Below, piece after piece: positions 6,751-13,836 of a DNA stretch of 33,698 nucleotides (position 1 is its first letter; every line of letters begins with the position of its first letter). Source of the stretch: Lachnospiraceae bacterium (lineage in GTDB: Bacteria > Bacillota > Clostridia > Lachnospirales > Lachnospiraceae); assembly GCA_017469935.1 (NCBI GenBank), contig JAFUFL010000107.1:1-33698 (forward strand). The letters are read 5' to 3'. Under the pieces are notes generated by a model that worked only from the letters and a program-made list of their open reading frames with translations, was not told the DNA's origin and ran no database searches. The translations under genes and the position numbers were made by a program.

Positions 6751-7016
6751 CCTACGGAATGGAAAAAGTTTGCTATTCGTCGGTCGCCCCTGGGCCCGGA
6801 AAAATGGCACAAGCCAATTACAGCCCTACGGAATGGAAAAAGTTTGCTATTCGTCGGTCGCCCTCAGGCTTGGACGAATGGCACAAGCCAACCACGCCCC
6901 TACGATATAGAAAAAAATCCCTGTTCGTCGGTCGCCACCAGTCCAGCCAAGCAAAACAAATCCAATCACACCCCTACGGCATAGAAAAAAATCCCTATTC
7001 GTCGGTCCCCCCGGCT
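6751..7016. repeat. 74-bp tandem repeat array (about 3.6 units)
   Basis: Units start at 6751, 6825, 6899 and 6973, exactly 74 bp apart. Each has a conserved ~38-bp core beginning CCTACGGAATGGAAAAAG and ending TTCGTCGGTCGCC, then a more variable ~36 bp that is still related between units (TGGCACAAGCCA in the first two). Divergence increases from left to right. Because 74 is not a multiple of three, no protein repeat can be encoded. With flanking sequence it fills most of the 718-bp gap between the divergent DUF6020-like and pckA genes. Its function is unknown. Confidence 0.85.
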
Positions 7017-7161
7017 AAACACCCGGCTCAAAGCGTCCTCCGCGCCCGGCACAAGGCCACCTCCGCCCCCCCCGATTGAACCGTGCACCCGGCCGCCGTC
7101 CATAGTCAAATTTGACGAAAAAAAATCGATAAACAAAGGATTTTCCACATAGTTCCCAAAT

Positions 7162-7260
7162 ATTTCAAATTGATTGAAATTTAACAACTTTTATGCTAAC
7201 GTCTTAATGAATCGATGTAATTGTATTATTAAAAGTACATAAAAGTACCATCTAAAGTAC
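7162..7260 (+). promoter_or_regulatory. pckA upstream control region
   Basis: An inverted repeat ATTTCAA-N5-TTGAAAT (7162-7180) overlaps a possible -35 box TTGATT (7170-7175). A 16-bp spacer leads to TATGCT (7192-7197). Downstream are three direct repeats of (A)AAAGTAC at 7231, 7241 and 7253, the last two followed by CATC. The inverted repeat is a plausible operator. Promoter boxes are weak matches. Confidence 0.4.
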
Positions 7261-7283
7261 CATCGTCAGAAAGAGGTAAGATT

Positions 7284-8897
7284 ATGGCAAAAGTAGATTT
7301 AACAAAGTACGGTATCACCGGTACAACTGAGATTATCTATAATCCCAGCTACGAGGCACTTTTTGAAGCTGAGATGGATCCCAGCCTCGAGGGCTATGAG
7401 AAAGGCCAGCTCACCGAGCTCGACGCAGTTAACGTTATGACCGGTATTTTCACCGGCCGTTCTCCCAAAGACAAATACATTGTCATGGACGAGAACTCCA
7501 AGGATACCGTTTGGTGGACAACTCCCGAGTATCCCAACGACAACCACCCGCTCTCCGAGGAGAACTGGGCAATCCTTAAGGACATTGCCAAAAAAGAGCT
7601 CTCCAATAAGAAACTCTATGTAGTGGATGCTTTCTGCGGCGCCAACAAGGACACCCGCATGGCAGTTCGTTTCATCGTTGAGGTTGCCTGGCAGGCACAC
7701 TTCATCAAGAACATGTTCATCCAGCCCACAGCTGAAGAGCTCGAGACCTATGAGCCTGATTTCGTTGTTTACAACGCTTCCAAGGCTAAGGTTGAGAACT
7801 ACAAAGAGATGGGCATGAACTCCGAGACAGCTGCTGCTTTCAACATCACAAGCCGCGAGCAGGTTATCATCAACACATGGTACGGCGGCGAGATGAAGAA
7901 GGGTATCTTCTCCATGATGAACTACTACCTTCCTCTGAAGGGCATCGCTGCTATGCACTGCTCCGCAAACACAGATATGGAAGGCAAGAACACAGCGATC
8001 TTCTTCGGTCTGTCCGGCACAGGTAAGACCACTCTGTCCACAGATCCCAAGAGACTGCTGATCGGCGATGACGAGCACGGCTGGGACGACGAAGGCGTAT
8101 TCAACTTCGAAGGCGGCTGCTATGCTAAGGTCATCAACCTCGACAAGGAATCCGAGCCCGACATCTACAACGCCATCAGAAGAAATGCTCTTCTTGAGAA
8201 CGTTACCGTAGACAAGGACGGCAAGATCGACTTCGCAGACAAGAGCGTTACCGAGAACACTCGTGTTTCCTATCCGATCGAGCACATCGAGAACATCGTC
8301 AAGAAGGTCAGCCCTATCTCTGCAGGCCCTGCCGCTGAGAACGTAATCTTCCTGAGCGCGGATGCTTTCGGTGTTCTGCCTCCGGTCTCTATTTTGACAC
8401 CTGAGCAGACGCAGTACTACTTCCTGAGCGGCTTCACAGCAAAGCTGGCAGGCACAGAGCGTGGCATCACAGAGCCCACTCCTACATTCTCCGCTTGCTT
8501 CGGACAGGCATTCCTGGAGCTGCACCCCACCAAGTACGGCGAGGAGCTGGTTAAGAGAATGAACCAGAGCGGCGCGAAGGCTTACCTCGTGAACACAGGC
8601 TGGAACGGAACCGGCAAGCGTATCTCCATCAAGGATACCCGCGGCATCATCGACGCGATCCTCAATGGCGACGTTCTGAAGGCTCCCACCAAGAAGATCC
8701 CTTACTTTAACTTCGAAGTTCCCACAGAGCTTCCGGGCGTTGATCCCGCGATCCTTGATCCTCGCGACACCTATGCTGACGCGGCACAGTGGGAGGAGAA
8801 GGCTAAGGATCTGGCTGGCCGTTTCGTCAAGAACTTCAAGAAGTACGAGACAAACGAGGCAGGCAAGGCTCTGGTAGCTGCAGGCCCTCAGCTGTAA
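7284..8897 (+). CDS. pckA: Phosphoenolpyruvate carboxykinase (ATP)
   Basis: A 537-residue, full-length ATP-type PEP carboxykinase, interconverting oxaloacetate plus ATP and PEP plus CO2 plus ADP in the cytosol. Diagnostic segments are [12 protein letters not shown] (about 56-67), the PEPCK-specific [13 protein letters not shown] (205-217), the P-loop GLSGTGKT (242-249) and the second kinase motif IGDDEHGW (260-267). The start follows AGAGG. Codon choice differs from the neighbouring glycan genes (many TTC, AAC, CTG, GTT), as expected for a highly expressed metabolic gene. In anaerobic clostridia the enzyme often runs toward oxaloacetate for succinate formation or CO2 fixation; direction here is inference. 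It is monocistronic, between its own promoter region and a strong terminator. Confidence 0.97.
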   Translation: MAKVDLTKYGITGTTEIIYNPSYEALFEAEMDPSLEGYEKGQLTELDAVNVMTGIFTGRSPKDKYIVMDENSKDTVWWTTPEYPNDNHPLSEENWAILKDIAKKELSNKKLYVVDAFCGANKDTRMAVRFIVEVAWQAHFIKNMFIQPTAEELETYEPDFVVYNASKAKVENYKEMGMNSETAAAFNITSREQVIINTWYGGEMKKGIFSMMNYYLPLKGIAAMHCSANTDMEGKNTAIFFGLSGTGKTTLSTDPKRLLIGDDEHGWDDEGVFNFEGGCYAKVINLDKESEPDIYNAIRRNALLENVTVDKDGKIDFADKSVTENTRVSYPIEHIENIVKKVSPISAGPAAENVIFLSADAFGVLPPVSILTPEQTQYYFLSGFTAKLAGTERGITEPTPTFSACFGQAFLELHPTKYGEELVKRMNQSGAKAYLVNTGWNGTGKRISIKDTRGIIDAILNGDVLKAPTKKIPYFNFEVPTELPGVDPAILDPRDTYADAAQWEEKAKDLAGRFVKNFKKYETNEAGKALVAAGPQL

Positions 8898-8959
8898 TTC
8901 GGATCAGAAGCTGATCGGAAGGAGCTTTCGACTGCAAAATATCGACTTTTAAAAATTCT

Positions 8960-9003
8960 GCATACGAGCGAGAGATTTATTCCTTGCTCGTATGCGTTTT
9001 TTT
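8960..9003 (+). terminator. Intrinsic terminator of pckA
   Basis: A 10-bp stem GCATACGAGC (8960-8969) with GCTCGTATGC (8986-8995) and a 16-nt loop is followed directly by G and seven T residues. Confidence 0.92.
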
Positions 9004-9067
9004 CTGGTATTAATATGTGATTAATGATAGATTTAGATGATACGAGAACTTGAACGCAGAGGTAAAT

Positions 9068-10621
9068 ATGACAGAATCGAGCAAATTCTTATCAATATAC
9101 AGGAAAGCCCTTTATTTGGGCGCACTGGGACTTGCGGAAGTCTATCTGCTGTGGTCGCTTCTGCAGTTCGTGATCTGGAAAAAGAACTATATAAAGTATG
9201 AAAAGTGGGCAGGCCTCTTGCTGATCGCAGGAACAGTACTATACTTGGTACTGGTCGCGGTGGCGGAGCGCAGGCGGAGGGGCGCCGAGAACGGCGGCCC
9301 GGCGGGCTCCGTAAAGGAGTTTCTGCGGAAGGCCATGTCGCGGGAGCAGATCTTCCTGATCGGCTTTTTGGTATGGTATGCCGTGGTGTGCGCGGTGCGC
9401 ACGGCGCTGGACGGGAAATCCTATTTCAGCGCGAATGATAACAGGCTGTTCTATACGGCGCTGTCCTCACTCTTGTTCTTTCCGATGGCGAAGATCGCGG
9501 CCGGAATCGCGGCCGGAATCTCAGCCGGAACCGTAGCCGGGTCCACAACCGGGACTGCGGCCGGAATCGTGGCCGGATCCACAGGCGGGACCGCGGCCGG
9601 ATCCACGGCCGAATCCACAGCCGAGAACAAGGTAAAAAAGACAATCGACTTAATGCTTTGTTCGGCGGTGGCCGCCTACACGCCGGTGTGCGCCTGGGTA
9701 CTGTGGAACTTCTACCACGGAGTGTTCGTGAATCTTCCGTCCGGGAATGTGGTCAAGCTGTACCAGGGGCTTTCGCTGATGATCGGCGTGCACAGGAACA
9801 CGACGGCGGCCTATTCGCTGATCCTGCTAAGTATCTGCGTCTACATGCTGGTGACGATAAAGAGCCGGATCAAGTATGTGTTCTTTATACCGGCTGCGGT
9901 GGTGCACTTTTTTGTCATCATACTGAGCAACTCGCGGACCTGCTATATGGTGCTTCTCGCGATGATCATTGTGCCGGCTCTGGTGCGCGGGGCGGGATAC
10001 TTGAAACGCGTCAAGATTAAGAACAAGGCGCTCGTGGTCGCAGGAGCGGTGGCGGCAGCGGTGTTGGTCGTGGCGGCGCTCTATTTTCTGCGGTCGGGGA
10101 TCATCGCCTCGAATGCAGAGACCTGGCGCGAGAAGCTGCACAACCCCGACGCGATGAGAGTGCGCAAAATGGTGGGACTGAGCGGCCGGATCAATATCTG
10201 GAAGGCCAGCGTAAAGCTCATGTTCTCGAGCCCGGACCGATTCTTCTTTGGCGTGACGCCGACCATGCTGCCGAGTGTTCTATGGGAAATCGGAAAATTC
10301 CCGGTCAAGCAGCCCAACTGCCACAACGTCATTTTGCAGGTGGGGACCTGCTTTGGAGTGCCCATGATGCTGCTCTACATCTGGTTCACTGCCTCGGTCG
10401 CCCTGCGCGGACTGCGCGTCATGAGAGACGGCGGCAGGCTCTTCAGGGGCGCCTGGGTCATTCCGGTGATCTTCTTCGGAATTCTGATGACGGACATGCT
10501 GGAGGTGCTGACCTGCGCCAATGCCTTCTTTAATCAGCCGGTCTACTTCCTCCTCGCCGGATGGATCATGGCCATGGACCGCGCGCTGGCGGCACAGAAG
10601 GGCCAAAACAGCGCTATCTGA
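9068..10621 (+). CDS. O-antigen ligase/polymerase-like membrane protein (Wzy_C type)
   Basis: A 517-residue polytopic protein with about 11-12 membrane segments. The ligase/polymerase signature is visible: LSNSRTCYMVLLAM, then a large extracellular loop with SGRINIWKASVKLM, then NCHNVILQVGTCFGVP containing the typical H-N pair before the last membrane helices. It should polymerise or transfer lipid-linked glycan outside the membrane. The ATG at 9068 is used because AGAGG sits 5 nt upstream; the in-frame TTG at 9050 has no such site. Residues 143-186 are an Ala/Gly/Thr/Ser repeat encoded by eleven 12-bp units, an insertion between membrane helices not expected in the family. This is the first gene of the plus-strand polysaccharide locus. 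Confidence 0.82.
   Translation: MTESSKFLSIYRKALYLGALGLAEVYLLWSLLQFVIWKKNYIKYEKWAGLLLIAGTVLYLVLVAVAERRRRGAENGGPAGSVKEFLRKAMSREQIFLIGFLVWYAVVCAVRTALDGKSYFSANDNRLFYTALSSLLFFPMAKIAAGIAAGISAGTVAGSTTGTAAGIVAGSTGGTAAGSTAESTAENKVKKTIDLMLCSAVAAYTPVCAWVLWNFYHGVFVNLPSGNVVKLYQGLSLMIGVHRNTTAAYSLILLSICVYMLVTIKSRIKYVFFIPAAVVHFFVIILSNSRTCYMVLLAMIIVPALVRGAGYLKRVKIKNKALVVAGAVAAAVLVVAALYFLRSGIIASNAETWREKLHNPDAMRVRKMVGLSGRINIWKASVKLMFSSPDRFFFGVTPTMLPSVLWEIGKFPVKQPNCHNVILQVGTCFGVPMMLLYIWFTASVALRGLRVMRDGGRLFRGAWVIPVIFFGILMTDMLEVLTCANAFFNQPVYFLLAGWIMAMDRALAAQKGQNSAI
9494..9625 (+). repeat. 12-bp in-frame minisatellite (11 units)
   Basis: Eleven consecutive 12-bp units of the type ATC GCG GCC GGA, varying to ACC, TCC or ACT in the first codon, encode an IAAG/TAAG/STAG repeat inside the Wzy-like gene. 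The repeat keeps the frame whatever the copy number. Confidence 0.88.
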
Positions 10622-10772
10622 ACGCTTTTTCGTTTTAGCGGGACACAAATCCGCGGCGAAAGATACAAAAAGACAGTCGAATCAAAGGATTAGAGTAGGA
10701 TTTTGCTCTGAAATGTAATAAAATAATTGTATGTTTTGACGAGACTGAAGACCTTTACAGGGAGAATATAAG

Positions 10773-11894
10773 ATGCCAATTTATGTAACTCGTTCCTCAA
10801 TGCCTGAGCTTTCAGAGTATATCGAGGAAATCAAGCCTATGTTCGAGACGCACATGCTCACGAATATGGGACCTATATATAAGAAGTTTCAGGGCGAGTT
10901 GATTTCCTATTTGGGAGTGCGGGATCTTTCGCTGTTCGTGAACGGACACCTGGCGCTCGAGATCGCCATCCAGGCGCTCGGAATGACGGAGAAAGGTGAA
11001 GAAGTCGGCGGAGGAGAAGTGATCACGACGCCGTTCACATTTGTTTCCACCACACATGCGATCACGAGGAATAACCTGAAGCCCGTTTTCTGTGATATCA
11101 GAAAGTCGGACTACTGCATCGATCCCGATAAGATTGAGGAACTGATCACCGACAAGACGGTCGGAATTGTGCCGGTACACGTATACGGCAATATTTGTGA
11201 TGTCCACAAGATCGAGAACATTGCCGAGAAGCATGGTCTCAAGGTCCTCTATGACGGCGCGCATGCCTTTGGCGAGAAGTACAACGGAAGAGGAATCGGG
11301 ACCTTCGGCGACGCGACAATGTTTTCTTTTCATGCCACGAAAGTCTTCAATTCGATCGAGGGAGGCGCAGTGGCGTTCCGCAACAAGCGCTACGGCGTGG
11401 CGCTCCATGAGCTCAAGAACTTCGGCATGCACACGGAGACCAGCATTACTTCGGTCGGCCTCAACGCCAAGCTCGACGAGTTCCGCTCGGCTATGGGCCT
11501 GTGCAACCTCCGGCACATCGACGAGAGCATTCAGGACAGGAAGCGCGTACACGACCGGTATTACGAGAGACTGAGCGGGATCGACGGAATTGAACTGTTC
11601 CAGGCGCAGAAGGGCGTGACGCCCAACTATGCGTACCTGCCTGTCTATTTTGACAAAAAGAAGTTCGGCAAGAGCAGAGACGACGTCTACATGGAGCTGC
11701 GCGAGCAGGAAGTCTATACGCGCAAATACTTCTACCCGGCCATCAACGACCTGGAGTGCTACCGGGATCTGGGCGGACCGGCGACGCCCGTCGCACACGA
11801 CGTGTCCATGAATATCCTGACGCTTCCCATCTATGAGGGACTTGCGACGGAGGATATTGATATGATCTGCGACATCATACTGTCGAAGAAATAA
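10773..11894 (+). CDS. DegT/DnrJ/EryC1/StrS sugar aminotransferase
   Basis: A 373-residue PLP enzyme of the nucleotide-sugar aminotransferase family. Seen are NGHLALEIAI (cofactor phosphate region, about 57-66), VITTPFTFVSTTHA, LYDGAHAFGEKY with the cofactor-binding Asp161, and FSFHATKVFNSIEGG with the internal-aldimine Lys190. The HATKVFNSIEGG context resembles transaminases that aminate 4-keto- or 3-keto-6-deoxyhexoses (VioA/FdtB type), so the product may be an amino-dideoxyhexose for the repeat unit. The exact sugar is not determinable here, and no matching dTDP-glucose dehydratase is in the window. It has a GGGAG ribosome binding site and is followed 42 bp later by the initiating transferase. 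Confidence 0.88.
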   Translation: MPIYVTRSSMPELSEYIEEIKPMFETHMLTNMGPIYKKFQGELISYLGVRDLSLFVNGHLALEIAIQALGMTEKGEEVGGGEVITTPFTFVSTTHAITRNNLKPVFCDIRKSDYCIDPDKIEELITDKTVGIVPVHVYGNICDVHKIENIAEKHGLKVLYDGAHAFGEKYNGRGIGTFGDATMFSFHATKVFNSIEGGAVAFRNKRYGVALHELKNFGMHTETSITSVGLNAKLDEFRSAMGLCNLRHIDESIQDRKRVHDRYYERLSGIDGIELFQAQKGVTPNYAYLPVYFDKKKFGKSRDDVYMELREQEVYTRKYFYPAINDLECYRDLGGPATPVAHDVSMNILTLPIYEGLATEDIDMICDIILSKK

Positions 11895-11934
11895 GAATAT
11901 TTGGAATAAGGACACTTACAATAAGGATACTTAT
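11890..11934 (+). repeat. 15-bp tandem triplicate before the sugar transferase start
   Basis: Three exact-length 15-bp units (AATAAGAATATTTGG, AATAAGGACACTTAC, AATAAGGATACTTAT) begin at the stop codon of the aminotransferase and end 2 nt before the next ATG. Units 2 and 3 each contain an AAGGA ribosome-binding core; only that of unit 3 (9 nt from the ATG) is well placed. Confidence 0.8.
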
Positions 11935-11936
11935 AT

Positions 11937-12746
11937 ATGAGCCTTAAGTTTGATTATGATAAGCTTCCCCGGGAGCAGGCTCTCGCGATCGCGGAGAGGA
12001 TCGCCCGGGACAACAGGGAGAATTCTAATAAATTTTACCCGAAGGCAAAGGTGAAACAGGGTTTTTACGCATTATACGGAAAGAGGGCACTGGACCTGCT
12101 CTTCTCGAGCGTGGCTCTGGCCATCACCTTGCCTGTCAATTCTGTGATCGGAGTCGTCACCTATTTTGACGTCGGATCGCCGATCTTCTTCCAGCAAAAG
12201 AGAATGGGCAAGGGATGCAAGCCATTTACCATGGTGAAGTTCCGCAATATGACCAATGAGACCGATGAAAACGGAGTGCTCCTGCGGGCTGACCTTAGGG
12301 TCACCAAATGGGGCTCTTTTGTGCGCTCTACTTCCCTGGACGAGCTGCTCAATTTCATCAATGTGTTCAAGGGCGACATGTCCATCATAGGGCCCAGGCC
12401 GCTTCCGCTGGCCTATAAGGGGCGCTTTAACGACTATCACGAGCTGCGCCACAGCGTAAAGCCGGGGCTGGACTGCCCGCTGCTGGATCCCTCCAAGGTC
12501 ATGACCTGGGAGAACCGGCTGGAGAACGACGCCTGGTACGCCCAGAACGTCACTTTCGCGACCGATGTAAAGCTGGTCGGCCTTCTGGTGCGCGAGACGC
12601 TCTTCGGCAAGGACAAGAAGGCCAGGTCCGCGGGCTTTAACGAGGGCACTTTCATGGGATACTTCGAGGACGGAAGAGTGATGGACTCCAATCATATCCC
12701 GGAAAAATATTACAGAGAGTACCTTGAGGATAACAGCGGGAAGTAA
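11937..12746 (+). CDS. Initiating undecaprenyl-phosphate sugar phosphotransferase
   Basis: A 269-residue bacterial sugar transferase (polyprenol-phosphate phosphoglycosyl transferase, PglC-like core). It has KRALDLLFSSVALAITLPV (re-entrant membrane helix, about 49-67), VKFRNM, the catalytic Asp-Glu pair in STSLDELLNFINV (D135, E136), and KGDMSIIGPRPLP. It lacks the extra four-helix N-terminal domain of WbaP/WcaJ proteins. It should load the first sugar phosphate onto undecaprenyl phosphate at the inner membrane face; the sugar is unknown, though bacillosamine-like amino sugars are common for such enzymes. A 10-bp hairpin encloses its stop codon. Confidence 0.9.
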   Translation: MSLKFDYDKLPREQALAIAERIARDNRENSNKFYPKAKVKQGFYALYGKRALDLLFSSVALAITLPVNSVIGVVTYFDVGSPIFFQQKRMGKGCKPFTMVKFRNMTNETDENGVLLRADLRVTKWGSFVRSTSLDELLNFINVFKGDMSIIGPRPLPLAYKGRFNDYHELRHSVKPGLDCPLLDPSKVMTWENRLENDAWYAQNVTFATDVKLVGLLVRETLFGKDKKARSAGFNEGTFMGYFEDGRVMDSNHIPEKYYREYLEDNSGK

Positions 12747-12761
12747 ACGAGCCCGCTGTTA
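12731..12761 (+). other. Hairpin spanning the stop codon
   Basis: TAACAGCGGG (12731-12740) pairs perfectly with CCCGCTGTTA (12752-12761), enclosing the TAA stop at 12744-12746. There is no T run, so it is more likely an mRNA processing or stability element or a leaky terminator than a full terminator. Confidence 0.5.
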
Positions 12762-12803
12762 CTGTTGTCGCAGGAAACTGACCTTCATTAAGGGGTAGAT
12801 ATT

Positions 12804-13835
12804 TTGAACAGGCTGAAAATAGTGAGCGCCGCTTTCTTTGCGGCTGCCCTGGTTCTTCTGGGCGTATATACGGTCCGCGAAAAAGCGGGACAGGACCGCG
12901 AAGAGCCGGTCATCACGGTAGACGGCGACCTGATCGAAGTCAGCGTGGCAGACGGCGAAGAGGCCCTTATGCAGGGCGTGACCGCGTCGGACACCGAAGA
13001 CGGCGACCTGACGGACAAAGTGATGGTCGAGTCCATCGGCCGCTTCGACAAGGATGGCAGACGGACCGTCACCTACGCGGTGATCGATTCGGACAGCCTG
13101 GTGGCGCACGCCTCCAGGAAACTTACATACAGCGACTACACGCCGACCCGCTTTTCGACGGACAAGCCGCTGTCTTTTGAAATGGGAACAACGGACCTCA
13201 CAGGCAGGATCCAGGCGTATGACTGCCTGGACGGGGACCTGACGGCGAGCGTCAAACTGACCTCGGAGGAGGGGATCGAAGTGGCCCAGTCCGGCCACTA
13301 TAAGGCGGCGCTCAAAGTCACCAACAGCGCCGGCGCGACCTCCGTCCTGCCGGTGACCGTCGAAATCTACGACCCTTCCGTGCGCAGCTCGGTCCCGCTG
13401 ATCACGCTGAGCGACTATGTCGTCTACATTGCCGAGGGGACCGCGTTCGACCCCAGGAGCTACCTCATGTCCGTGACGACCAGAGGGACGGAATATGCTT
13501 TTACGAGCGAAGAGGGGACCTTCAGCATGGATGGCGAGGCCGGCATGGACGATGCGGCCGGCATGGATGATGCGTCCGGCACGGACGATGCGTCCGGCAT
13601 AGACGACGCGGCCGGCATGGACGACGAGGCCGGTAATGACAGCGCGTCCGGCACGGACGACGCGGCCGTGACCGCCCGGGGCAGCACGATCAACTACAAG
13701 TATGTGACGATCGAGAGCAGCGTCAATCCTCAGGCGGAGGGCAATTACGAAGTGCATTATACGTTCAGCGACGGGACAGGCGTCACAGGAATGGCGACCC
13801 TTTACGTCGTGGTCACAGAAGGAGGAGCCCGGTAA
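12804..13835 (+). CDS. Membrane-anchored Ig-like (DUF5011-type) protein
   Basis: A 343-residue protein starting at TTG with AGGGG nearby. An N-terminal hydrophobic segment (about 5-22) is an anchor or signal. Two bacterial Ig-like domains follow: the first includes TASDTEDGDLTDKV (about 60-73), the second AYDCLDGDLTASV; such DGDLT motifs mark DUF5011/HYR-type folds. Residues 241-288 are an eight-unit six-residue repeat rich in Asp/Gly/Ala/Met. A last beta-rich segment ends TLYVVVTEGGAR. No enzyme motif is seen. The stop lies one base before the start of the Wzz-kinase gene, so the two are coexpressed. It may be an extracellular co-factor of chain-length control or export; function is not established. 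Confidence 0.7.
   Translation: MNRLKIVSAAFFAAALVLLGVYTVREKAGQDREEPVITVDGDLIEVSVADGEEALMQGVTASDTEDGDLTDKVMVESIGRFDKDGRRTVTYAVIDSDSLVAHASRKLTYSDYTPTRFSTDKPLSFEMGTTDLTGRIQAYDCLDGDLTASVKLTSEEGIEVAQSGHYKAALKVTNSAGATSVLPVTVEIYDPSVRSSVPLITLSDYVVYIAEGTAFDPRSYLMSVTTRGTEYAFTSEEGTFSMDGEAGMDDAAGMDDASGTDDASGIDDAAGMDDEAGNDSASGTDDAAVTARGSTINYKYVTIESSVNPQAEGNYEVHYTFSDGTGVTGMATLYVVVTEGGAR
13524..13667 (+). repeat. 18-bp in-frame minisatellite (8 units)
   Basis: Eight units of the form GGC ATG GAC GAT GCG GCC, with Met replaced by Thr, Ile or Asn and Ala by Ser, encode an acidic G-M-D-D-A-A type repeat in the Ig-like protein. It preserves the frame at any copy number. Confidence 0.88.
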
Positions 13836-13836
13836 G

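Noticed and set aside
6751-7016. CRISPR array (repeat ~38 bp, spacer ~36 bp, constant period)
   Set aside because: The would-be spacers are related to each other, the repeats decay steadily, only four units exist and no cas genes are near.
6727-7079. Small proteins encoded across the 74-bp repeats
   Set aside because: The period is not a multiple of three, so no repeat protein results; the GGAGG is only one base from the ATG and nothing resembles a known family.
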